DNA of 64,000 bases from Leishmania infantum JPCM5 (taxonomy: Eukaryota > Euglenozoa > Kinetoplastea > Trypanosomatida > Trypanosomatidae): the NCBI RefSeq assembly GCF_000002875.2, contig NC_009399.2, positions 2,501 to 66,500 on the forward strand, read 5' to 3'. The position numbers and the translations under genes were made by a program. The notes under the pieces are model-generated. The model ran no database searches and had not been told where the DNA came from. It saw only the letters and a program-made list of their open reading frames with translations. This document shows, piece by piece, positions 52,707 to 62,400 of the stretch (its first letter is position 1; each line of letters begins with the position of its first letter).

Positions 52707-52823
52707 TGCTGGCGCAGAATCCAACAAGAGAGAGGGAAGGGAGAACACCTGTCTAGTCGGAGGAGGTACAGGTGCGCGTGTCTGTCTGCGACCTCGTCAG
52801 CCCGAAAACGGAGCTCAGTTGTG

Positions 52824-52862
52824 TATGTATATATATATATATGTGTGTGTGTTTATATATAT
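52824..52862. repeat. (TA)n / (TG)n compound microsatellite
   Basis: TATATA and TGTGTG runs alternate across 39 bases. It is an alternating purine-pyrimidine tract. Confidence 0.85.
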
Positions 52863-53299
52863 GTGGAACCGATGGCACACACACACGCAAACGGCTTTGA
52901 TTTAAAACAAAAGGGAAACAGAAAAAGGAAAGATGTGTGAGTGACAAGAGAAAAGGGAGGAGATCGCTGAAGGGGGCGCTAAGCAGCTGAGGCGGGACGT
53001 GTGGGTGGGTGTGGCAGGGGGAGGCGTGGCGAGTTGAAAAGGAGAGCGAAAAAGTAGGAAATCGTAGTGAGCATGTATGTGTGGGTCTGTCTACGTGCGC
53101 GCGGACTCAGTCCGAGGAGTTAGCGGAGTCCGGCATCGAAGGAGGAGAAAGCAACAGGGATGTGGCGACGCCGACGCCTGGTGTGCGAAAACGACGTCAG
53201 CAGCGGGGCGACTGCAGGCTGCTGCGAGAAAGACGTGAAGCAGCACGTTCATTCCCGCAACCACCAGATACTGCACCGTGTCCCGCCTTCGTCTGGCTT

Positions 53300-53566
53300 C
53301 TACCACTGAGCGCTGTCGCATCGACAGCGTGCACGGTAAGCCACTGCACCGGTGAAGGAGGAAACAATACAAAGCAGGGCCCCATGTGGAGAGCGCACCC
53401 TCTCCTCCAGTTCATCCTTTCGCTCTGCGGCCGCTTTCTTCGATTTGTGTTTTGTTAATTCGCGTCTAAGTCGCATGTTTTCGCGAGAGAAGTCTTCTCC
53501 TGGAAGCGCATCGCCTGGTAGCTGAGGAGACAGCAGCACAGCATCAGCCCAACTGTTAACCTCCAT
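53300..53566 (-). CDS. doubtful small ORF, helical
   Basis: I do not recognise this 88-residue frame (ATG at 53566). Residues 1-25 are mixed and look protein-like; about 28-55 are Arg/Lys/Glu-rich and could form a coiled coil. The last 30 residues look like spacer. A second frame (minus 53091-53372) overlaps its 3' end and contains a basic stretch followed by a hydrophobic segment of about 20 residues. Together they would make a coiled coil plus membrane anchor if joined by a frameshift or splice. Third-position GC is lower than in neighbouring genes, which argues against it being a typical Leishmania gene. Confidence 0.3.
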   Translation of the reverse strand: MEVNSWADAVLLSPQLPGDALPGEDFSRENMRLRRELTKHKSKKAAAERKDELEERVRSPHGALLCIVSSFTGAVAYRARCRCDSAQW

Positions 53567-56500
53567 CTCGCTCACTCACACACGCAGATACGCGTATTCA
53601 CTTATGTAAAGGCAAAGCATGAGTGAGCGTTACGTATGTGTGTGTGTGTGTGTGTGTGCGGGAGGGGGGGACATGATGTGTGAGGGTCTGAGCAGCCCAT
53701 CCGTGTAGGGGGACGTCGTAAGGCGAGCGGAAGCGCCGCACGTGTCAAACTTTCTTTCCCGTCTTTTCTCTCCCTTCGCTTGCAAAGACGCCACCGCATA
53801 TGTCTTTTGCTGGCGACGTCTGTCGTCTGTGTGCATGCCCAAAACAAGAACCCTCTCCCGTGTTCGCTGGCCCGTTGCCACACCTCCAAGGCGTGCGCAC
53901 ACCCCCACAGCGCGACAACGTATTGAAGCTGCAGAGCTACAGTAAGATGGTGGCGCCAGGCGGGCTGCGCGGCAAGGCTCTGGCAAAGAATGGAAAAATG
54001 GGAAAAGAAAGGGGGAGGCCAAGAAGCGAGGCGCAGCTGAAATCACGGAGAAACAGAAGGCCGGGAGAGAGGGACGTGCAGGCGAACACACACGCACAGA
54101 GAGACAGACACGTCAGCGTGCATCTCACTCTCAGTGAGGGGGAAGGGAGGGGGGCAACGCACGCGTGGCTTCGTGCGCGTTAGGGTTCTTCTGTCCTCTG
54201 GACGGCATCCTTTCGCCTTCATCCTTTGCTGCGTCGTTGTCTACTCTACCGATGCGTGAGAACGGCCTCGGCAACGCGCAATGAAAAAGTAAAAGAGAGA
54301 CGCACACTCGCACACACACGCGCATCAAGGAGGTGAGGAGTGGGATGGGGGTGGCGTAGATATGGCCTAAAACTGCAACAGAACAGGAGAGGCACACGAG
54401 AAGACTCGCGACGAACACGCAGGTAAAGTGAAAGCGCCACAAGCGACGATGCGCACAGGTTTCTTGGACGAAAGAGCAGGGAAAACCAGACGAAACGAAA
54501 AGGCAACACACACACGCACGCACACACGGGCACACACAACGAGGGAGGAGGTGGTGGGGATGTGGATGGAGGGAGGGAGAAGGCAAAAAATGGCGAAGAA
54601 AGAAAGAGCAAAGATGCACATGCATTTAAAGACGAAAAGACGGTCTCAGAGAAAAGAGGGAGGGAGGGGGTGCAGGAATGTGTGCGTGCGACTGCTCTCC
54701 ACAGCGCCGTCGCTGAGGGTATGCGTATGCGCCGTTGAGGTGCTGGAGTCCATCTTTCCTTGCCCTTCGTGTTTGTTGAACTCGGAGAATGGGGGGAGAA
54801 GGAAAGAAGCGGTGGGGAAGGTGAGCGCTGTGTCACGTCTTCCCCCTGCAGCTTCTTCAATCCCAGTGAGCACATTTTTTCAAAGCTGTCGTTGATGAGA
54901 AGTGGCGCGGTGCTGGTAGGGACGGTCTGCGTGCTCATATGCGTTCTCGCTGCCCTCCCCCCCGCCATCCTCTCCTCCCCTATCCTTATCACCTCTCTAT
55001 TCTATTCTCTTTATCATGGCCCGCCAGCCAGACAATCCCCGCACGCTGCGTGAAGCTCACGAAAGAAGGACTTCTGCGCACCAGCGCGAGATGCACGAAG
55101 AAACTCGAGAAAGACGAAGCGGGAAATGGCGAGCGAACAAGAGGATCCCTCGGTTATCGGAGAGAGCGCCTCATCCGTCCACCACGCGCAAACGCGCCGA
55201 CACGGCCTTTAGAGGAGCCAACTCCTAAGAGAAGTGACGAAAAGAGAGACGGGAAAAAAGAAAAACGAGAGTACAGCGGTCTGCGTGTTTCGGTGCGTGT
55301 GTGTGGGGGGGGGAGGGGGGGCAGTTGGTTGGCTAGTTTTATGCCTTTGCATTCGCTTTTTTTTCCTTTTTTCAGGCTTCTACAAGACACATGGCGGGGA
55401 AGGGGAGGCATAAACGCCTGAAGCGTTTCGTGTCCGTCGGCTTGCCTTGTCCGCCTTTCGCACCCCGCGTGCTTAGTAGAAGGGCAAATACAAGCATGTG
55501 CTTGCGGGTATGTCGCTGATCCACGCACGTCGCCAACAAGAGACACGCGTTCACAATGAGCCCGGAGATGGACGCAACACTACTGCGGCGTCGCTGTCGT
55601 CCGCGCGGCGTCGATGCACACGCGGCGGCTTTGGCAAAGAGAAGAAAAAAAACGCACAAGAGAATGGCACAGCGGTAGAGCAGCAAACTCGGCCGGCTCT
55701 TCTCCGTCTCTGCCCTCTCTCTCCACTCCACATCTCCTCCCACCTCCCGCCCCCTCTCTCCTTCTTTTTTGGCCTCTTGTCCATTCCACCGTTACTCTAA
55801 CACACTATTCGGCAGATGCGGCAGGGCGGAAGCTGTTATCAGATGATGGGGGTGTAGGAGCATCTGCCTGGATGCATGTCTGCGACTGTGAGGACCAAGG
55901 TGCTTACACGTGTACACATGCACACCGTGTACGAAGTCATTAGTGTTAGCCCGTCGATCATCGCATAAGAGCATGTGCGCATGCTTCTCTGAGTGTGTGC
56001 TCAGTATGTAAGTGCGTACGTGAGCACGAGAGTCCCCATCGGCATTGAAACTCCTTTTTCTACGTATCTCCACCGCGGATGATGCGGGTGGAAGCGGACA
56101 CAGCGGAGGAAGGACGGAAAGGCGGGGGGAGGGAGGGGATGCGCCGAGGCAGCAAGCAAAAACGTGCGCCATGCGCCCGCACGCAAAGACAGACTGACTG
56201 CCATATTATTGTCACACACGCAGACATGCACAACTCAGATGTCAACGGGAAATGCAACGAAGAACACGCACACATACACGCACGTACCTAAACATAGGAT
56301 AGAAGCACGCATACATGCTTGTGGGCAATGAACGTGAGGAGGCAGATTTAGAGAAGGGCATTGCCTGCGTGTGTGTGGGAAGGGAGGCGGAGGAGAGGAG
56401 GAACGGGGATAGGCAGGGCGACTGTGTGTCGTGAGCATCAGTGCGTGTGCGCTTGTATGTTCACATGCGTGTGGACGATCTGCGCCATCGCCTTTCGTCT

Positions 56501-57253
56501 TCTGCCCTTTCGCCACCGTCGCGGGCGCGAACGCCAGTACACCAGAGGTGCCGCATCACCTCACATCCTGCTGTCTGTCCATCCCTACCTCTCCCCACCT
56601 CCCTGCCTCGTCAGACGTGCATGCACGCATGCCTACACTGAGGTGCGCGCCACAATGAACACAAACGAACGAATAAGAAGAACAGAAAAGGAGAAGGGGA
56701 AGCGAGGAGGCGGACAAAGAATCCGTAGCGGGCAAGCGCGGGCACCTTACGCACGCACACGCGTCCCTGCAATGTCCTCGCTGCACCGCAGTGCCAACGG
56801 CACATTTGCCGCGCAGACACACGCCTGCGTGAGGATGTTGGCATGTCTCTGTTAGTCAGGCATCATCATCTTCCGCTCGCTGATGTTCGCTCTAAGAGCG
56901 TCGATGCACGCGCGTGCGGTAGTAAGGTCGAGTACGTGGAAGGGGGAAGCGTAACTCAGCCACACAGGCACGCAAGCAGACGCATCACATCGAGCGCACC
57001 AGAGACGCAGACACCTCGCCTGTACCCGTTACCGGCGCAAGGCGAGTCTTTTGTTTTTCGTTGTCTCTGGTGCTGTGGTAGGGCACACATAGAGGGCAAA
57101 AGAGCGAGACAGACAGAGAGAGACGCCGTCCTGGCAGTCAGCGCGCGTGCGCCTACGCATATATACACGCGCCTCTCTTGCGCGCCGTGCATCGCACTGC
57201 CTCAAGAGACGGGTACCACGCAACACCATGAAGGAGACACGCTGTTGTGCTGC
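53567..57253. other. 3.7 kb gene-free stretch
   Basis: Low-complexity spacer with GT runs (about 53635-53659) and alternating GA-rich and CT-rich blocks. It should include the 3' untranslated region of the Cys-rich protein gene. No supportable gene. Confidence 0.5.
53635..53659. repeat. (GT)n microsatellite
   Basis: About twelve uninterrupted GT units. Confidence 0.9.
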
Positions 57254-57802
57254 TTAACATCGGCACCCCGTCGTTGTCGTGCTCGCGGACGCCATGGACA
57301 TCGTCGTCAGCGATATCACCGGTACAGGCGTCGCGAGCTTCACAGGGTTGGGGCACAGCGAGATGTACATCGGCTCACCAAACGAAGACATCGTTGCGGT
57401 GGACGAGGTGTGCGCAGCGTCGACGGCATCCGCCTCGGAGCCACTGGTGGCCAGACCATGCGTCAGAGGAGGCAGAGCGCCTGCGGCATTGCGTGTCAGC
57501 AGGGGTGGGAGAAAGAACTGCCCGCATATGCAGTGGGCATCGTCGAGGCAGTAGCACCGACGCGGGCGGTCGGCGGCCGCCTTCAACGGCGCGCCTCGCA
57601 GCGAGTGACGAATGTCAGACTCCAGCCACTCCCCCTCGCTCTTCTCCGATATGTTGGAAGAGACGTGCTGCTCTGTGTTGCTGCCGTCCGTGGAGGGCAG
57701 CCCCGCATCCAAGAACTCCAGGAATGAGTGAAGCTTCAGCGGCACATCGGAGAAGTCCTCGCAGTCCTCCTCGACGATGTAGTGACACGTTGCGAACGCC
57801 AT
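57254..57802 (-). CDS. small Cys-rich protein, unrecognised
   Basis: This 182-residue protein matches no family I know. It starts with an acidic segment (IVEEDCEDFSDVP at about 9-21) and a short helix LHSFLEFLDAG, followed by a Ser/Glu-rich linker. The feature of interest is CYCLDDAHCICGQFF at 83-97, a C-x-C-x5-C-x-C cluster that could bind zinc. The C-terminal 70 residues are Ser/Thr/Pro/Ala-rich. The open frame extends to 58408, but the ATG at 57802 follows a CT tract and starts the only part with protein-like composition. It lies between two CCCH genes. Confidence that it is a gene is good but not certain. Confidence 0.7.
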   Translation of the reverse strand: MAFATCHYIVEEDCEDFSDVPLKLHSFLEFLDAGLPSTDGSNTEQHVSSNISEKSEGEWLESDIRHSLRGAPLKAAADRPRRCYCLDDAHCICGQFFLPPLLTRNAAGALPPLTHGLATSGSEADAVDAAHTSSTATMSSFGEPMYISLCPNPVKLATPVPVISLTTMSMASASTTTTGCRC

Positions 57803-59818
57803 GTCGCCAGCGCAGAGAGGGAGGAGCGAGAGAGAGCGCTGCCGAGGCCACAGAGGTGGCTGGCACAGCGGGGCGGGGAGGGCAGAAGGAAGACCGAAAA
57901 GAGTCCGGAGAGACGCGCAGGCGGAAGAAGAGTGCGACAAATATGAGAACGAGCAAGCGAAGCGGCAACGCACTGATGAGAGAAAAAGCAGCGGATGGCA
58001 GCAGAGGTGCCCGGAAAGTGGTGGTGGTGCGGCGGCTGCCGGTCCACGCACGTATTCCCTTTGCGCCGACGTGGACGTACGTGTATATGCTTGTGCACGT
58101 CGTGCTGCAGTAGACCCGCACGCTGTCTGTCTCTCTCGCGCGTTGCTGACACAGTGAGAGAAGGAAGGAGGGGCTCGCTGTGTGGGTCCGCCTCTGCGTT
58201 GGCGTGCCCTGTCGAGAGGAGGAGACAACAGGTATGGTTGCTGGAGCAAGGAAGATATGGTAGCGCGTGTGTGAGTTCGGACTGGTGCGTGGGGAGGGCG
58301 CGCTTGTGCGCGTGTCGTTGAAGAAGTGAAGGCGGAGACAGAGAGAGACGTAGAGGGCGAGTGGTGCATGAGTGGGGAGAGAGAAGCAGAGAGAGCCTCA
58401 GGAGACATGGGTGCACATCTTTGAGCGCATATGTGCCCAACAGAATTCCTTATCTGCCTCTACGCTTGTATGCGCGCGAGCGTCGCCTCGCTCCGCGACA
58501 GCTGTGAGCGCGTGGATTTCCTTTTCGTTTTGTGCATGCGTGTGGGGCAGTCGTGAAGTCAACAGAGGCGTAGACTGGATTACCGTTCATTCAGCGGCCA
58601 CTGCCATCATGGCGACCTTTTATGTGCCGCGATCATCATCACTGACATCGATTACGCGAGCTGGAACTAGGGCAGTAGTTCAGTGGGCTAAAGCAGCAGC
58701 AAGCGACAGGGAGAGCAAAAGTGCCCTATACTGTTTTCATCGCCTCCAGCTTCGTACGGTGACATCTCTTCAAGAGACGCTTCTGTGATGTAGACAGAGA
58801 GAGGCCGACAAGCACACGCATACAGGGATGAGTAGGAGGCGAGGAAAGGGGCTGAGGTGGAATAGTTGCATGCACGCACGCACACGCACACACACACACA
58901 CACACCTATACACACACCCGCATAGATGCACGCATACACATACATGTACGCTCATCCACCATCCAACAAACGAAAAGAAGTGAGAAAAGGCACTCAACAG
59001 CAACACCGGAGAAGGAAAAGAAATGGTTTGAAGGGCGAAGATGCCGAAGCACACAAACCTAGAACATAGGTCGAGGGGTGGGGACTCGTGCACTGGTGCT
59101 GCCACAACGTCAGAAACAACAAGCGCAGCAACTATACCAGAGCACCGGCTGTGTAACGGACACGCGGAGGAGAGCGAGAGAGGAGAGAGCGCGCGAAGCG
59201 GCAGCCGTACACTGACACGTATGCGTCTACACGTGCATGCAAGTGTGCGGTCACGTCTGCAAGGCAGACCAAGGTGTGGGCGTGGACGGAGATGTCAGAG
59301 CCAGGCGCAGGCAAGGAAATCGAGCGATTGAAAAGGAGAGCAGCGGCGCCGTTCCGTGTGAGCAATCCAGCACTCTGCCTCTCACCTCCTCGCCACTCTC
59401 GCCCCAACGCCTCCACACTACGGCTCACACTCGCAGTAAGCAGCCGCCATCGGGCTCACAGTCCGCCTCCCGCCTCCTGCGTTCTCTGAGATTGAGAGTA
59501 CGGAGAAAAGGCATGGAAGTACAAATATGAGCTGCTCAGCGCATCCAGCTGCCGTTGCTGTGAGCTCCGTTAGTGGCGGGCAGTCTTGTTGCATGCGGGC
59601 GTGTGAACGTCTGTGTCGGTATGGATGTGCGCAGGCGCGCACGCATCAGTCACCGTCTATGCAAAAGGTGCAATGGACGCGCCAGCCGGCCACACCGCTC
59701 TTTTCGCGCTCTCCTTGTTATTTTTGCTGCTCACACCCATCGCTGTCCACCGCAGCGTTGGAGGTGCAGCACTGCACAGTATGGCACGGAACGGCACATG
59801 CCCACACGCACGCAGGCC
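57803..59818. other. intergenic, Cys-rich gene to large CCCH gene
   Basis: About 2 kb, GA-rich on the plus strand near the Cys-rich gene, with an (AC)n run at about 58880-58905. Includes the 3' untranslated region of the large CCCH gene. No supportable gene. Confidence 0.55.
58880..58905. repeat. (AC)n microsatellite
   Basis: Run of AC units with minor interruptions at its left edge. Confidence 0.85.
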
Positions 59819-62350
59819 CTAGATGCAATATTCCGCTTCTTCCTCGGTCACTTCCTCCAGCACGGAGCGCTTCTTGCGACCAGGGACGAAGCGCACATCG
59901 ATGCCGAGGCTGCCGTCGCAGCAAGGCGTGTTGAGGCTATCCTGGGATCGACCGAGCGCCGGCACGGCCTTTACAGTCGTAGCGGGCCACTTCTCCTCGC
60001 TCTGGGGCAGCGCAACACTACCTGTCGTCGTCGCAGCAGCCGCAGCAGCTTGCCCACGACGCCTGCCTGGGGTCACCGCCACAGCCGCTCCTGAGCCACC
60101 AGAGGGAATGTACACAAATGTATTCTTCTCAGCGCAGTAGAGCAGCACCGCGCCGGAGTCCGCCTCTGCCGCGCACGAGCTCTTGAACTGGTTCTTCGTG
60201 ACGGGAGCGCGGCGCTGCGGTTGCGAAGGCTTGCCACCCGCCGCCCGTGACACCTGGCACACCGCGGCGATCGGTCTGCGCTTCGCCTCCGTCGCTGACG
60301 ACCCCGGCGCTGGCAAGGACGCGTTGGCCTCGGTGCTCTCTATTCCCATGTCCACGAGGACTGGATTGCTGTTCAGTGCAGCCATAACGGAGCGGCTGCT
60401 CTGCAGGTGGTAAGTTTCAGCTACCGTTTCCAAGTTCTTCGTCGCAGCGAGTGTCGCCCCAGGAGTGGAGGCGGTGGTTTTCTCAGCCGTCGCTACGGCC
60501 GCAGCGGCGGTGGTAGGCGTATCGTCGGCATTAGCCGGCGCCGTCTCGGGCGCCATGCCATCCTCGCGAGCCGTCTGCAGCCAGCGCTCCACCGCGCCTG
60601 TCCAGTCAAAGTCTCCTCCCACGAAGTCGTCCTCATTACTGCTAGCGCTGCACTGGCGCATGAGCCGGTCAAGGGGGATGGTTGTGTACGAAGAGCCACC
60701 GATGCCGAGGCCTGACAAGATGGCATTATAGTCCCCTGAACTGCTGCCGTGTTCTTCAGTAGACGAAGTGTTAGCGCCGGAGCGGCTGGCCAGGGACGAG
60801 GTAAGGGGGTTCATGGTCCCCTCCGCCGGGCCCCACAGGCTGTCGCCCATCACCTTGCTGCTGCGGCTGCCGCTGCCGCTCTGGCCATGGCTCGTACTGC
60901 TCAGTGGGAGTTGCTCAACAGTCACCGGCGCCGGCGTCGCTGCCACGAAGTCCGGCGGAGGAAACTGCGCTGCAGCCGCGCTGTTGCTGGCCGTCGTCGT
61001 CGGCGTGGGATGCGGGCTACGAAGGCCGCTGTCGCTACTGCCTGGCATCGACGCCGTTGAGTGGCGTGGTGAGGAAGCTGCGGCAACACCGCCAAAGGCC
61101 GCGAAGCTCTGAGGGTCTGAGTGTGGGTAGCTCATGACGGTGCTCGGCACCATGCAGACACCCGAGCCTGAAGGGTGGGGAACCACAATCAGGCGAGGCT
61201 GCGCCGGCTGCTCAACGCTAGGGTTCGGTTGGCTGTTGCTCGCCAGTTCCGGAGAGGAGTTAAGGAGTGCACCGGCTGCGGCCATGAGGTTGTAGAGGTA
61301 CTGCGGCGTGGCCACGTCATCCGGCGCCGTCGCCGATGCGTTGATTGGGTGTCGGCCGGTGCTGTGTGCCATGGTATTGCTACTCACCACGTGTCGCGTA
61401 GGCTGACGCAGGCGGTGCTTCGCATCATCGCTCGGCAGCGCATCGGCAGCGGCGACGCCGTTGGTCCGTCTTGTCACACTTAGCGGCGCAGAGGAGCTTG
61501 ACGCGGTCGCCAGTGGCGGCGGTGGTGGTGGTGGTAGCTGCATGGCATGTTGCAAGGTCGGGTACGACGTAGAGCCGTGCATTACAGGGGCCGCATTGAG
61601 GGCGTGCTGATTATTATTGATGGCGGAGAACGGGTGGTGGCCCATCGCAGGGATGTAATAGGGCATCCCCGGCATCACCGCCGGCATGCCCGCGTACGCG
61701 AGGCCGCCGAAGTCACCGGAAAGGCCAAATGAAGGAGGCGTCGGTTGCGGGAGCGGCGGTGGGGGAGCAGTGAGGCCAAACGTGGTCGACGGCATTGCCC
61801 CGTGCCCCGGCAGAGGCGGCGGGGGTAGCTGCTGACGGCGATTCGGCAAGGCGCGCCCTCGAGTGGTGGGAGCGTCTCCTCTGGCTGCGCTGCCGCTGCC
61901 GCTGCCGCTGCCGCTGCCGCTGCCACCGGGGCCGCCGCCAGGAAAGCCGTGAGCGCTTCCAGTTGATGCCGAAGACGAATCCAAACTTCCTTTCTTTGTC
62001 TTCCGCTTCGCTCCTGCGATGGCGGGCGTGGAAGCAGATGGTTCGTGCTGCAGCTGCTGTGCTGGTGCATCGTTGTGCTGCCCATCTCCCGAAGCGGCTC
62101 TCGTATCAAAGTGCTCCGAGTGGGGCGATTCGGATGTCAACAACGTGGCCGCCGCAGCCGTCACTGCCTCTCCCGTCGCCGCTTCCGGCAGTGGGGCCGT
62201 GTCTTTCGGCTCCGGCCGCAGCTCATCCTCTCCGTGGGCGAAGGCGCACTTCTCACCGAACGGGCAGCCCTCCTCGCTGCGAAAGAACGTGCACATGGAG
62301 GTCTTATACTTGGAGGGCTTCACGATGTCGTGCCGTCGGTTCTTGGTCAT
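59819..62350 (-). CDS. large CCCH zinc-finger protein
   Basis: This 843-residue protein has one C-x8-C-x5-C-x3-H finger at C20, C29, C35 and H39, in KPSKYKTSMCTFF...CAFAHGEDEL. The placement and flanks match the small CCCH gene at 52001, so the two are paralogues. The remaining 800 residues are low-complexity: Ser/Gly runs (a Gly-Ser repeat encoded at about 61890-61925), poly-Pro stretches (LPPPPPPPLATASS), and Ala, Gln and Thr-rich parts. It ends in an acidic, Glu-rich tail (EEVTEEEAEYCI). This layout fits a post-transcriptional regulator whose disordered tail recruits partners. I find no HNPY motif. The first ATG at 62350 sits 9 bases after a good acceptor. The function of either paralogue cannot be told from sequence. 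Confidence 0.94.
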   Translation of the reverse strand: MTKNRRHDIVKPSKYKTSMCTFFRSEEGCPFGEKCAFAHGEDELRPEPKDTAPLPEAATGEAVTAAAATLLTSESPHSEHFDTRAASGDGQHNDAPAQQLQHEPSASTPAIAGAKRKTKKGSLDSSSASTGSAHGFPGGGPGGSGSGSGSGSGSAARGDAPTTRGRALPNRRQQLPPPPLPGHGAMPSTTFGLTAPPPPLPQPTPPSFGLSGDFGGLAYAGMPAVMPGMPYYIPAMGHHPFSAINNNQHALNAAPVMHGSTSYPTLQHAMQLPPPPPPPLATASSSSAPLSVTRRTNGVAAADALPSDDAKHRLRQPTRHVVSSNTMAHSTGRHPINASATAPDDVATPQYLYNLMAAAGALLNSSPELASNSQPNPSVEQPAQPRLIVVPHPSGSGVCMVPSTVMSYPHSDPQSFAAFGGVAAASSPRHSTASMPGSSDSGLRSPHPTPTTTASNSAAAAQFPPPDFVAATPAPVTVEQLPLSSTSHGQSGSGSRSSKVMGDSLWGPAEGTMNPLTSSLASRSGANTSSTEEHGSSSGDYNAILSGLGIGGSSYTTIPLDRLMRQCSASSNEDDFVGGDFDWTGAVERWLQTAREDGMAPETAPANADDTPTTAAAAVATAEKTTASTPGATLAATKNLETVAETYHLQSSRSVMAALNSNPVLVDMGIESTEANASLPAPGSSATEAKRRPIAAVCQVSRAAGGKPSQPQRRAPVTKNQFKSSCAAEADSGAVLLYCAEKNTFVYIPSGGSGAAVAVTPGRRRGQAAAAAATTTGSVALPQSEEKWPATTVKAVPALGRSQDSLNTPCCDGSLGIDVRFVPGRKKRSVLEEVTEEEAEYCI
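61890..61925. repeat. Gly/Ser-coding GCC-type microsatellite
   Basis: Tandem CCGCTG units inside the large CCCH gene encode a Gly-Ser repeat. Copy number may vary between strains. Confidence 0.85.
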
Positions 62351-62359
62351 TGTGTCTGG

Positions 62360-62400
62360 CTGTGGTTGTGTGGAGTAGAAGACAGACAGACAGAGACAAG
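62360..62400 (-). promoter_or_regulatory. predicted SL acceptor for large CCCH gene
   Basis: TCTGTCTGTCTGTCTTC and following CT/AC bases on the minus strand lead to AG at 62361-62360, with a second AG at 62357-62356. The 5' untranslated region would be 9 or 5 nt. Confidence 0.5.

Larger units (their letters stand above)
52649..53090. other. upstream region of small CCCH gene
   Basis: About 440 bases with a G-run repeat, a TA/TG microsatellite and GA-rich sequence. On the minus strand a CT-rich stretch ends in AG only one base before the ATG at 52648, so the acceptor is unclear. Confidence 0.5.
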
